Part shown: positions 56,463 to 64,000 of the stretch, one piece after another | Position numbering within the stretch: the stretch's first letter is position 1 | Layout: each line of letters begins with the position of its first letter | Assembly: GCA_002702065.1 (NCBI GenBank) | Contig: NZXX01000012.1 | Location: 124,001-188,000 of the forward strand | Direction: 5' to 3' | DNA: 64,000 nucleotides | Source of the DNA: Anaerolineaceae bacterium | Lineage (GTDB): Bacteria; Chloroflexota; Anaerolineae; Aggregatilineales; Phototrophicaceae | Position numbers and translations under genes: made by a program | Notes under the pieces: model-generated | Told to the model about the DNA's origin: nothing | What the model saw: only the letters and a program-made list of their open reading frames with translations | The model's database searches: none

Positions 56463-57317
56463 TCAGGCCATTTGGGGAGACAAACGGGAGAATGCGTCGA
56501 TGAGTTCATCGACACCCACAGGCTTGCCCAGGAACAGGTCCACCCCGGCTTCGAGTGCCTTGTTCATCTGGAAACCGCCGGTCGCGCCGGATACCACAAT
56601 CATCGGCAGATGTTTGTCGCCCGTTTCGCGTTTGCGGATGTAAGCCGCCAGGTCGAGACCGTCCATGTCCGGCAGCATCAGGTCCAGCACCACCGCGTCC
56701 GGCACGTTCTGGTCAATCAGGCTGAGCGCGGCTGAACCGGCGTTCACGACCGTCACCCGATAACCGGCCTGCTTCAGGATCATGCCGAAAACGGATGCGA
56801 CATCGGTGTCATCCTCGACGACCAGAATGTGCTGGCCCTTGCCGATGTGCGGGATGATGGTTTCTTCGGATTGCTGGTTTTTTACCAGCGGCACGACCGC
56901 GAACAGCACCTGGACCGTCAGCTGACCAAACATCAGTTCGTCGCCATGCCGCAGCCGGTACGGTTGGTTCGGGGTCAGCACATAACCATTCAACCGCGTG
57001 CCATTGGCGCTGCCAGAGTCCTTGATCACAATGCTGCTGTCTTTTGCCATAATGACGGCGTGCTGGCGGGAGACCCCTTTCAGATGCGCCGCATAGGGGG
57101 TCAGGTTGATGTCCGGGTCGATGTTACGTTCCGGGTCCGAGCGCCCGACCGTCATGAATTCGCTGACGCGTGCCTGCACGGTGGAAGCGGTGCCCACAAC
57201 GCGAAACTCGATCACCCAGGGTAATACTTCATCAAGCGGGCCGGTCACGCGGCGGGGCATTGTCCCGCGGTGGACCTGCTCACCAAGAAACTTTGTTTGT
57301 CCTGTCTTCATTGTCAT
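56463..57317 (-). CDS. FHA domain / response-regulator receiver fusion
   Basis: 284 residues. An N-terminal FHA domain (about 35-140) has GRS (58-60), SRQHA (83-87) and N105-G106. A C-terminal receiver (about 163-282) has ILVVEDD, phospho-acceptor D212 (VVLDLMLPDMDG) and the conserved Lys in LGKPVG. It joins Ser/Thr phospho-peptide recognition with His-Asp signalling and has no DNA-binding domain. The start at 57317 has AAGGGA upstream; the in-frame codon 57362 is less likely. Confidence 0.93.
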   Translation of the reverse strand: MTMKTGQTKFLGEQVHRGTMPRRVTGPLDEVLPWVIEFRVVGTASTVQARVSEFMTVGRSDPERNIDPDINLTPYAAHLKGVSRQHAVIMAKDSSIVIKDSGSANGTRLNGYVLTPNQPYRLRHGDELMFGQLTVQVLFAVVPLVKNQQSEETIIPHIGKGQHILVVEDDTDVASVFGMILKQAGYRVTVVNAGSAALSLIDQNVPDAVVLDLMLPDMDGLDLAAYIRKRETGDKHLPMIVVSGATGGFQMNKALEAGVDLFLGKPVGVDELIDAFSRLSPQMA

Positions 57318-57505
57318 AGAAGTAAATCCCTTGAATGTGACCTTTATTTCACAATACTCCAACTCGGCGATTTGTCTATATGGGCCGGGGGTACTACAGG
57401 CTATAAATTAATGAGAAATTCAGGTTAGGCCCGGTCGATGGGGGTTGCCGACGAACAGCGGCCATGCTTATGAAATAAGTGCATAAGCCTCCCCTGATTC
57501 TATGA

Positions 57506-57530
57506 AGCCTGTCTTTTGAAGACGGAGGCT
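57506..57530 (-). terminator. candidate terminator after acyl-CoA dehydrogenase
   Basis: On the minus strand AGCC and GGCT close an interrupted stem whose core is GTCTT/AAGAC. It begins 9 bases after the acyl-CoA dehydrogenase stop. There is no U-tract, so the call is tentative. Confidence 0.35.
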
Positions 57531-57538
57531 GCCTTTGC

Positions 57539-58705
57539 TTACTTGAATAATTCGCGCACGATGATATTGCGCTGGATTTCGCTGGTGCCTTCGTAAATCT
57601 GGAAAATCTTGACGTCGCGCAGCAGTTTTTCGACCGGGTATTCCTTCATATACCCATAGCCACCAAAGACCTGAACAGCATCGACCGCCGCCTGGGTCGC
57701 TTTGTCGGCGGCGAAGGCTTTGGCAAAGGCTGGCAGCTTCGGGTCGATCTGCCCGCTGCTGAGCTGGGTCGCGGCCTGCCACACCAGCAAGCGTGAGGCT
57801 TGGTAGTGGATCGCCATATCCGCAATTTTATGACCGATAGCATGATGCTGGTAAATGGGCACACCGAAGGCTTCGCGTTCACGGGCATAACGGACGGATT
57901 CCTCGAGGCAGCGGCGCTGCAAACCGACGGCAGCGGCGGCCACACCGGGGCGGCTGTAGTCGAAGACCTTCATGGCGAGATAAAAACCGGCACCCTCCTG
58001 ACCGATCAGATTTTCGGCTGGCACCTCCACATTCTCGAACACGATCTCAGCCGTATCGGAGGCGCGCTGGCCCAGCTTGTCGAATTTCTTGCCGGTGCTT
58101 ACCCCCGGCATATCGCGCTCAACGACGAAGCAGGACATGCCGCGATGACCGGCAGCCGGGTCGGTTTTGGCAAAGACGCAGAAAAAGCTGGCGTGCGAGG
58201 CATTGGTGATGAACGTCTTCGAGCCGTTGATGATGTAGGCCCCGTTTTTCTTTTCGGCGCGTGTCTGGATGCCGGCGACATTGGAACCGGCGGCGGCTTC
58301 GGTGACGCCATACGACGCGAACTCGCCTTTGCCCATCAGGCGTTCACCCAGCCAGTACTGTTTCTGTGCGTCGCTGCCAGCGAGGATCAGCGGCAGCGCG
58401 GCCAGGCTGTTGAGCGAAATGCTGGTGCTGATGCCGGTGCAGCCATAGCCAAATTCTTCCGCAACGAGGCATTCTTCCAGCGGTGAGGCACCGACACCGC
58501 CATACGCCTCCGGAATATTCATGTTGACGAGGCCAATTTCAAGCGCTTTACGAAAAATGTCTTCAGGAAAAGTGGCTTTTTCATCGTAGTCGGCAGCAAC
58601 AGGGATAATCTCTTTGGTGGTGAATTCGCGGGCCATCCGTTGCAGCATCTGCTGCTCATCGGTCAGTTGAAAACCAACGCCTGCCGGAGCCATCGCCTCA
58701 ACCAT
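57539..58705 (-). CDS. acyl-CoA dehydrogenase
   Basis: 388 residues, an FAD enzyme that desaturates acyl-CoA in beta-oxidation or branched-chain amino-acid breakdown. FASYGVTEAAAGSNVAGI is the flavin/substrate signature; the C-terminal VQVFGGYGYMKEYPVEKLLR and IYEGTSEIQRNI hold the catalytic Glu near residue 372. ATG at 58705 has GGAGG 6 bases upstream; GTG at 58717 is the alternative. A TetR-type palindrome covers its promoter. No electron-transfer flavoprotein gene is adjacent. Confidence 0.95.
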   Translation of the reverse strand: MVEAMAPAGVGFQLTDEQQMLQRMAREFTTKEIIPVAADYDEKATFPEDIFRKALEIGLVNMNIPEAYGGVGASPLEECLVAEEFGYGCTGISTSISLNSLAALPLILAGSDAQKQYWLGERLMGKGEFASYGVTEAAAGSNVAGIQTRAEKKNGAYIINGSKTFITNASHASFFCVFAKTDPAAGHRGMSCFVVERDMPGVSTGKKFDKLGQRASDTAEIVFENVEVPAENLIGQEGAGFYLAMKVFDYSRPGVAAAAVGLQRRCLEESVRYAREREAFGVPIYQHHAIGHKIADMAIHYQASRLLVWQAATQLSSGQIDPKLPAFAKAFAADKATQAAVDAVQVFGGYGYMKEYPVEKLLRDVKIFQIYEGTSEIQRNIIVRELFK

Positions 58706-58721
58706 GTCGCCCTCCACATCA

Positions 58722-58747
58722 ATTAATCTAACGAGCGTTCGATTAAT
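58722..58747 (-). promoter_or_regulatory. 26-bp TetR-type operator over the acyl-CoA dehydrogenase promoter
   Basis: ATTAATC-T-AACG-AG-CGTT-C-GATTAAT is a palindrome with one mismatched pair. On the minus strand its upstream end overlaps TATAAT (58751-58746), so a bound repressor would block initiation. The AACG...CGTT core is like those of TetR-family fatty-acid regulators. The regulator is not in the window. Confidence 0.75.
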
Positions 58748-58777
58748 TATAGCATGGTTTGGATAGCAGCAGCGGGA

Positions 58778-59401
58778 TTAGCGGGTGGCAATCGGTTCGG
58801 GGTTCAGTTCGAACAGGGCCGTAATGCCTTCGATCAACCGGTTTATATCGTGGTGGAAATCCGGGTCGGGGCGCACCTGCACAGCATTGCGGTAGATCAG
58901 TGGGCGCAGGCTGGCAGGGAGATGCCGCGCCTGGGGCAGTCGTTCGCGCCGCCCAACCAGCATCGGGATAACCGGGATATCGCGGGCGAGGGCGGTTTCG
59001 ATCTCGAAGCGTACAAAATCATTCGGGTCCGCAAGCCGCCGTTTATTGGTGCGGTTCAACCAGTCTGGCCCGATCACTGCCAGCAAGACATCCGTACAGG
59101 AAACTTCATGTTCCAATACGCGCCGGAAATCCACCCCTGGCAGAATATCCTCCACATCCTTAAAGACACCACCTTTGCCGAACTCTGCGCTCAGCCGGTC
59201 ATAAATGCGCCCGACCACGTCTTCGCTGTCGTTGCGCCGGTAGTTAATGAAGATGCTCTTGTGCGGATAAGGTGGCGCGGGCGGTGCCATGATCTGCACT
59301 TCGGTGAATAAATCGGGATGACGCTCGATGACTTCGATCAGCTCATTCCGGCGATTGCGATCAATGGCAGCCTGAACGATCAGTTTATCTTGTGGAAACA
59401 T
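58778..59401 (-). CDS. TIR-domain protein with short N-terminal helical segment
   Basis: 207 residues. Residues about 5-35 form two helices (DKLIVQAAIDRNRRNELIEV) resembling the end of a bacterial effector-associated (death-like) domain. Residues about 48-200 are a TIR domain: SIFINYRRNDSEDVVGRIYD, then GGVFKDVEDILPGVDF and the conserved Glu (E133 in FVRFEIETALARD) at the NADase position. It starts 17 bases inside the upstream TIR gene. It could cleave NAD+ or build TIR assemblies after a trigger; the trigger is unknown. Confidence 0.85.
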   Translation of the reverse strand: MFPQDKLIVQAAIDRNRRNELIEVIERHPDLFTEVQIMAPPAPPYPHKSIFINYRRNDSEDVVGRIYDRLSAEFGKGGVFKDVEDILPGVDFRRVLEHEVSCTDVLLAVIGPDWLNRTNKRRLADPNDFVRFEIETALARDIPVIPMLVGRRERLPQARHLPASLRPLIYRNAVQVRPDPDFHHDINRLIEGITALFELNPEPIATR

Positions 59402-59930
59402 TCACAACCTTAATGTCTTTGATGCCCACATCCACGAGACGTGCGATCAGTTCAACGAGTTTGTTGGTATCCAGGTCGGTCAGGTTGGCCTGAAGCGTGA
59501 TGGTGATGTCGCGGTTGGCTGGCTCCTCGTCGACTTTGACGGCCCCCTGATTATCCTGAAGTGCTGCCTTGAGCCGGTTCAGACCGCCTTCGAAATCCTT
59601 GACCAGATCGAAGGTATGGGCGGTGCGCAGGTCATAGGGCAGGTCGTCCGGTTCGACTGGCTCGATCATGGCGACGTAGGTCGGCTTTTCCAGCGCCAGC
59701 ATGTCGCGGTATTCCTTCATGGCTGAGGGTGACTTGATCGCGGCGGGCGACAGTAGAAACAGGCCATGCGACGATTCGCGCACCGCGGTCGCGGCTTCTT
59801 TCAGCCAGTCAGCTTCGGGCAGCACTTCAAAGTTATCCAGCCAGCAGCGAATGCCTGCCGCGCTCAACTGCTGGCAGATGCGTTCGGCCACCGGGTTGTC
59901 GCGGGTGGCATAGCTGACAAATACACGCAT
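59385..59930 (-). CDS. TIR-domain protein with C-terminal alpha/beta extension
   Basis: 181 residues. The TIR domain (1-125) begins MRVFVSYATRDNPVAERICQ, has IRCWLDNFEVLPEADWLKEA as box 2, and places a Glu at the catalytic position (E73 in SPSAMKEYRDML). The last 50 residues (DITITLQANLTDLDTNKLVE, then GIKDIKVVNVS) form a small strand-helix-strand unit that may be an adaptor. AAAGGAAATC precedes the ATG. It overlaps the second TIR gene by 17 bases in another frame. Confidence 0.87.
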   Translation of the reverse strand: MRVFVSYATRDNPVAERICQQLSAAGIRCWLDNFEVLPEADWLKEAATAVRESSHGLFLLSPAAIKSPSAMKEYRDMLALEKPTYVAMIEPVEPDDLPYDLRTAHTFDLVKDFEGGLNRLKAALQDNQGAVKVDEEPANRDITITLQANLTDLDTNKLVELIARLVDVGIKDIKVVNVSTR

Positions 59931-59949
59931 GGAGATTTCCTTTACCTTT

Positions 59950-59976
59950 GGGAGCGTACATAAAGCATACGCTCCC
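59950..59976 (-). terminator. hairpin after the ABC substrate-binding gene
   Basis: GGGAGCGTA (59950-59958) and TACGCTCCC (59968-59976) form a perfect 9-bp stem with a 9-base loop. It lacks a U-tract, so read-through into the TIR genes is possible. Confidence 0.55.
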
Positions 59977-59998
59977 TGTGGAAACGTGGTTGGGGTTG

Positions 59999-61132
59999 TT
60001 ACTCGCTGGCCGCTTCGAGGTCGGCCAACTGCTGTTCAATTTCCTCGTCGGTGCAGGTTGCATTTTCAAGGAAGGTCGGCAGCAATTCGTCGATGGCTTC
60101 CATCGTCAGCGGCTCACGCTCGGCGGCCATGACCTCGCCGCCTTCGATTACGACGGTGGCGGATTCGAGCAGTGCATCCGGGATTTCGACGCCCTGTTCG
60201 ACGGCGGCATCCAGGTTGACAGCCAGCAGGTTGCCGGTTTGCGGGTTGATGCGGGTATTGGCAACATCCAGTTCACCGCGCAGGTAAGCGGCGGCCAGCA
60301 GCCCGGCGTCCACACCATCCTGATAGTAATCCAACCCGCGTGCCAGTACGACACCGCGCGGACCGCTGGTGGCATCACTGGCGATCACCGGGATTTCGTT
60401 GTCATTGGCAACGCTCACCAGCCCTTCGAGGGCGGATACCAGCGTGCTGTCGGTGGCCACGTAGAACACATCCACATCGCGCGAGACGAGCGCTTCGGCG
60501 GCAGTCGGCACTTCCGACGAATTGGAAATGGTCTGGACTTCGACGGTCAGGCCCATCTCCTCGGCCAGCGGCAGGATAATGTCGGTATTGGCGACCGAGT
60601 TGGCTTCGGCGGGATTATAAATGTAGCCAATGGTGTCGGCATCGGGCACGATCTCGAAGATCAGCGGCATGATGTCGGCAAATGGCGCCAGCGCCTGGGT
60701 GCCCACGACCCAATCCGGATGCAGGCAGGAGGCATCGGCGACACCGGCGGCGTAGGGGCTGGTGACCGAATTGAAGACCACCAGCGGCGCATCTTCACCG
60801 AGTTCCGCAGTCGCGCTGTAAGCCGCTTGCAGGGCGGGGGTGCTGGTGGCGACGATGACATCTACGCCTTCATCCAGAAAATCAGCCACGATGGTCGCCA
60901 GCGAGGGGAAGTCGCCCTCGGCATTGCCGTACAGATAGCGGGCGTTTTCGCCATCGACATAACCGGCGGCGGTCAGGGCGGCAGCGGCACCATCACGGGC
61001 GTCATTGAGCGCCGGGTGCGAGACGATCTGCATGAAACCAATGACCGTTTCCTCATCATCCTGGGCCATGGATGGCGCGACGACCAGCCCCAGCAACAAC
61101 AGTACCAGCAGTAAAAGCGATGTTTTTTTCAT
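59999..61132 (-). CDS. ABC transporter substrate-binding protein (TrpX type)
   Basis: 377 residues. A signal peptide at the N-terminus (MKKTSLLLLVLLLLGLVVAP, then SMAQ) is without a lipobox Cys. The two-lobed periplasmic-binding fold of the ABC_sub_bind family (PF04392) follows, with VIGFMQIVSHPALNDARDGA and VVFNSVTSPYAAGV. Ligands in this family include aromatic amino acids. An acidic tail ends the protein. It is the third gene of the permease-ATPase-binding-protein operon. Confidence 0.92.
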   Translation of the reverse strand: MKKTSLLLLVLLLLGLVVAPSMAQDDEETVIGFMQIVSHPALNDARDGAAAALTAAGYVDGENARYLYGNAEGDFPSLATIVADFLDEGVDVIVATSTPALQAAYSATAELGEDAPLVVFNSVTSPYAAGVADASCLHPDWVVGTQALAPFADIMPLIFEIVPDADTIGYIYNPAEANSVANTDIILPLAEEMGLTVEVQTISNSSEVPTAAEALVSRDVDVFYVATDSTLVSALEGLVSVANDNEIPVIASDATSGPRGVVLARGLDYYQDGVDAGLLAAAYLRGELDVANTRINPQTGNLLAVNLDAAVEQGVEIPDALLESATVVIEGGEVMAAEREPLTMEAIDELLPTFLENATCTDEEIEQQLADLEAASE

Positions 61133-61194
61133 CTTTTCTCCCAAATAGTGTTTTGTCACCTGCACACGAAGGTGTACGTCAACCAATCTCTTTT

Positions 61195-61983
61195 CTACTC
61201 CAGCATGGTGCGGTCTGCAACTTCGGTCTTGAGGGCGCGGAAACGCTCGACCAGTTCGCTCACGGTCAGGTTTCTTTTTTCCTCGCCGCTGACCTCAAAC
61301 AGCACCGCACCCCGATTCATCATGACCACCCGTTGGCCGACCATGGTGGCCTGCGCCATACTGTGCGTGATCATGATAACCGTTAGCTTATATTCCTGGG
61401 CCAGCCTCACCGTCAGGTCGATGGTCGCCCCGGCGGCGTTGGGGTCGAGCGCGGCGGTATGCTCGTCCAGCAGCAGCAAATCCGGTTTGCTGAGTGTCGC
61501 CATCATCAGGGTAATGGCCTGCCGCTGGCCGCCACTGAGCAGTGCAACATCCGCATCTAACCGGTCTTCCAACCCCATGCCAATGGGTGCCAGCAGGGCG
61601 GCGAAACGGTCCCGATCCTGCGGTTTGATCGCCTGCCGCAGGCCGCGCTTCTTACCGCGCCGGTCCGCCAGTGCCAGATTTTCCAGCACCGTTAAGCCGG
61701 GGCAGGTGCCTAATGCCGGATTTTGAAAGACTCTGCCGATGTGGGTGGAACGGCGATGCTCCGGCCAGTCGCGGATATCCATGTCATTCAGCCAGATTTT
61801 GCCGCGTTCCGGTGTGGTGGTCCCGGCGATGACGTTGAACAGGGTGCTTTTGCCCGCGCCATTCGCCCCGATCACCGTGACAAACTCCCCATTGGCGACG
61901 TTGAGCGAGAGGGCTTGCAGCGCCCGCACTTCAGAGGCGGTATCCGCATTGAAGGTGACATGGATGTTTTCAAGTTGCAGCAT
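61195..61983 (-). CDS. ABC transporter ATP-binding protein
   Basis: 262 residues, like the ATPase of TrpXYZ-type importers: Walker A GANGAGKST (near 39), signature LSGGQRQAI (near 149), Walker B LLLLDEHTAALDP and the switch His in MITHSMAQ. ATG at 61983 with GGAGG upstream replaces a longer frame; it overlaps the permease by 14 bases. Confidence 0.96.
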   Translation of the reverse strand: MLQLENIHVTFNADTASEVRALQALSLNVANGEFVTVIGANGAGKSTLFNVIAGTTTPERGKIWLNDMDIRDWPEHRRSTHIGRVFQNPALGTCPGLTVLENLALADRRGKKRGLRQAIKPQDRDRFAALLAPIGMGLEDRLDADVALLSGGQRQAITLMMATLSKPDLLLLDEHTAALDPNAAGATIDLTVRLAQEYKLTVIMITHSMAQATMVGQRVVMMNRGAVLFEVSGEEKRNLTVSELVERFRALKTEVADRTMLE

Positions 61984-63052
61984 CGCGGGCCTCCAGCGTG
62001 CGCCGTCGCCGCCAGTTGCGCCAGCGTTCGCCGACATTGGGTGCCGCCAGTGCGACCAGGACCACCAGCGCGCTGACCAGCCGGACATCGGTCGCTTCCA
62101 GATGGAGGGCCGCAAATACCCAGGCGCGCGAAACCTCGAAGACGATCATACCGATGGTCGCCGCCACCACCGCCTGGCCCACCGACCGGGGCCGCAGCAG
62201 CACTTCACCGATCATCACCGCCGCCAGCCCGCGAACGATCATGCCAATGCCCATCTGCACATCGGCAAAACCAAGCTGCTGCACCGCCAGCCCGCCGGCG
62301 ACGCCGCACAGCCCGTTCGAGATCATCAGGCCGATGAGCACCATCGCCCGGTGATCGACCCCCACTGCGCGGATCATCTGGCTGTTTTTGCCCGATGCAC
62401 GCAGGGCCAGGCCGATTTCGGTATGCAGAAACCAGTTGAGCACCAGCAGGGCGATGATGACGACCACGCCGAACACCAGAATATCAACCAGATTGTTCGA
62501 CTGCCGCCGCATCTCGTCGCCCAGGGTGTTGACGACAAATTCGCGCATCGGGTCTTCGTAAGGGGTCAGAATGGTGCGCTCGGTTAGCAGCGGGATATTG
62601 CTGGTGCCCATGATGCGCAGGGTGATGGTGAACGCACCGGTCAGCACGATGATGCTGGCGAGCAGACCCTCGATCTTGAACAGGATGTGGATCAGCGCCG
62701 TGACCAGCCCGGTCAGCGCCCCGGCGATGAATGCAGCCGGCAGGGCCCATTCCGCCGCGATGCCGCTGGTGATCATCACTGCGGTGACGGCGCCCCCAAT
62801 CGGAAAGGAGCCATCCACCGATAAATCCGGGAAGTTGAGCACCCGGAACGACAGGTAAACGCCCACGCCGACCAGCGCCAGCGCCAGCCCCTGACCAATC
62901 GCCCCGATGTTGACGTTCGACACGTTCATCAACGCGCCGGTCAGGATGAGCAGGATGATTAAGCGCAGGCCAAACGAGGTCGTCAGAGGGAAACGGACAG
63001 GCTGCTTGACGTTTTTGGCGGACGCGGTACTCTGGGTTTCGCGAACAGTCAT
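61970..63052 (-). CDS. ABC transporter permease (branched-chain/TrpY type)
   Basis: 360 residues with about nine membrane helices. It is related to the LivH/RbsC-like permeases: VLNFPDLSVDGSFPIGGAVT near residue 75 and LALRASGKNSQMIRAVGVDH in the coupling loop. ATG at 63052 is the likely start, though no good ribosome site is seen and ATG at 63106 is possible. First gene of the operon, divergent from the SpoU gene. Confidence 0.92.
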   Translation of the reverse strand: MTVRETQSTASAKNVKQPVRFPLTTSFGLRLIILLILTGALMNVSNVNIGAIGQGLALALVGVGVYLSFRVLNFPDLSVDGSFPIGGAVTAVMITSGIAAEWALPAAFIAGALTGLVTALIHILFKIEGLLASIIVLTGAFTITLRIMGTSNIPLLTERTILTPYEDPMREFVVNTLGDEMRRQSNNLVDILVFGVVVIIALLVLNWFLHTEIGLALRASGKNSQMIRAVGVDHRAMVLIGLMISNGLCGVAGGLAVQQLGFADVQMGIGMIVRGLAAVMIGEVLLRPRSVGQAVVAATIGMIVFEVSRAWVFAALHLEATDVRLVSALVVLVALAAPNVGERWRNWRRRRTLEARDAAT

Positions 63053-63138
63053 AAGTCGGCAACAATGTGTTTGAAATAACGCTTTGAGTGTATTCGGGAA
63101 ACGCATGTTTTGCCACAATTGAAGGGGATAGGTCCGGC

Positions 63139-63942
63139 ATGGCACAGATTACCAGCACCCGCAATCCGCGCGTTGTCGATGCCCGCAAACTTGGCCAGCG
63201 CAAATACCGGCAGGAGCAGGGGCGTTTTGGCGTGGAAGGGCTGCAATTGCTCGGCATGGCGCTGGATGGTGCCGTGCAGCCGGATACGGTGTTTTATTGC
63301 GAGGCGTTATTTCGGGGCGAAACCGCGCCGCTGCTGCTGGCCCGCTTCGAGCAGGCCGGGGCTGACCTGATTGATGTGTCGCCAGAGGTGCTGCAATCGC
63401 TGTCCGACCGGGATACGTCGCAGGGGATTTTTGCGACATTTCATTTGCCGGATGCGGCGTTGGATTCACTCAACCTGACACCGGATGCGCTGGTGATTGT
63501 GCTGGACCGGCTGCGCGACCCCGGCAACGTCGGTACGATTTTGCGCACGGCGGATGCCGTCGGCGCGGCGGCGGTGATTGCGCTGGCACCGGGGGTGGAC
63601 CTGTATGACCCGAAAACAGTGCGCGCCAGCATGGGGTCGCTGTTCAACCTGCCGGTGATTCAGACCGCAGACCCCAATCACTTATTCCAGCATACAGCCA
63701 GTGCCGGGTTAAAGACGATTGGCGCGGATGCGGGTCGCGGCCAGATGTGGACTCAAATGAGCTGGCAGGGGGGCATGGTCCTGGTACTGGGCAACGAAGC
63801 ACAGGGCCTGTCGGATGATCTGCCCCCCTATATCACTGATTGGGCTGCACTGCCGATTTACGGCAAAGCCGATTCGCTCAATGTGGCGGTTGCGGGCGGG
63901 GTGATGATGTATGCCTGGGCCGCCGCCAACCGACCGGATTAA
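63139..63942 (+). CDS. TrmH/SpoU-family RNA 2'-O-methyltransferase
   Basis: 267 residues. The N-terminal L30e-like part (QITSTRNPRVVDARKLGQRK) binds RNA; the C-terminal SPOUT domain has the trefoil-knot motifs LDRLRDPGNVGTILRTADAV, LVLGNEAQGLSDDL and PIYGKADSLNVAVAGGVMMY. It 2'-O-methylates rRNA or tRNA. ATG at 63139 is preceded by GAAGGGG; the frame further upstream is not credible. Confidence 0.95.
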   Translation: MAQITSTRNPRVVDARKLGQRKYRQEQGRFGVEGLQLLGMALDGAVQPDTVFYCEALFRGETAPLLLARFEQAGADLIDVSPEVLQSLSDRDTSQGIFATFHLPDAALDSLNLTPDALVIVLDRLRDPGNVGTILRTADAVGAAAVIALAPGVDLYDPKTVRASMGSLFNLPVIQTADPNHLFQHTASAGLKTIGADAGRGQMWTQMSWQGGMVLVLGNEAQGLSDDLPPYITDWAALPIYGKADSLNVAVAGGVMMYAWAAANRPD

Positions 63943-64000
63943 TCCACGTTGCCATTTTCCGGCACCAGCACATGCAGTGCATGGTGCAGTACGCGCACCG
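63939..64000 (-). CDS. C-terminal end of a minus-strand gene (truncated)
   Basis: An open frame enters from the right edge and stops with TAA at 63939-63941, encoding VRVLHHALHVLVPENGNVD. It overlaps the end of the SpoU gene by 4 bases, a common convergent layout. Too little is visible to name it. Confidence 0.4.
   Translation of the reverse strand, partial: VRVLHHALHVLVPENGNVD

Noticed and set aside
59948-61114. 388-residue plus-strand open frame opposite the ABC substrate-binding gene
   Set aside because: Gly/Asp/Gln-rich with no fold pattern; the minus-strand gene has a signal peptide and family motifs.

Overview
The window is a chromosomal segment of a GC-rich, free-living bacterium, most likely a member of the Chloroflexota (Anaerolineae-like). 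The argument is circumstantial. Gene content is dominated by the universal ribosomal super-operon. It is surrounded by genes of a kind common in that phylum: FHA proteins, stand-alone receivers, GH13, an ABC-2 permease fused to SpoIIM, and a PHP/AlbA_2 protein. No 16S rRNA is present to settle the assignment. Both ends cut genes: a GH13 glycosidase at the left and a C-terminal fragment at the right.

Layout. 0-2.6 kb: a GH13 gene, a small membrane protein and a C-terminal J-domain protein on the + strand, closed by a terminator shared with a convergent cold-shock gene. 2.7-11 kb: stress and signalling genes, comprising csp, a TPR protein, a receiver lacking its phospho-aspartate, a PHP-AlbA_2 protein, a response regulator, hsp20-lon and a cNMP-binding protein. 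11-35 kb: mixed metabolism and accessory genes. These include a metallo-hydrolase, a flavin oxidase, an ABC-2 exporter, DinB, lgt with a CDP-alcohol phosphotransferase, tRNA-Pro(CGG), an FHA/zinc-ribbon protein and an amidohydrolase. A group of kinase, nucleotidyltransferase and acetyltransferase genes follows, with folds like those of aminoglycoside-modifying enzymes, then a THUMP methyltransferase, MFS, MazG, a tandem pair of duplicated membrane proteins, a YcaQ-like protein, a glycosyltransferase and a PAS histidine kinase.

35-56.4 kb: the translation super-operon on the - strand. In transcription order it is rpsL-rpsG-fusA-tuf-rpsJ-rplC-rplD-rplW-rplB-rpsS-rplV-rpsC-rplP-rpmC-rpsQ-rplN-rplX-rplE-rpsN-rpsH-rplF-rplR-rpsE-rpmD-rplO-secY-adk-map-rpmJ-rpsM-rpsK-rpoA-rplQ-truA-rplM-rpsI. 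It starts at a near-consensus promoter (TTGACA, 17 bp, TATGAT) followed by a leader with a terminator-like hairpin, and it ends at a clear intrinsic terminator. rpsD and infA are absent from their usual places. The S14 zinc knuckle, the adenylate kinase LID and the S17 tail are unusual. Two intergenic gaps inside the operon carry degenerate heptad-type inverted repeats.

56.4-64 kb: an FHA-receiver protein, an acyl-CoA dehydrogenase under a near-perfect 26-bp TetR-type palindrome, two overlapping TIR-domain genes, a TrpXYZ-type ABC transporter operon on the same strand just upstream of them, and a divergent SpoU-family RNA methyltransferase. The TIR pair is the best candidate for an uncharacterised immune or signalling module.
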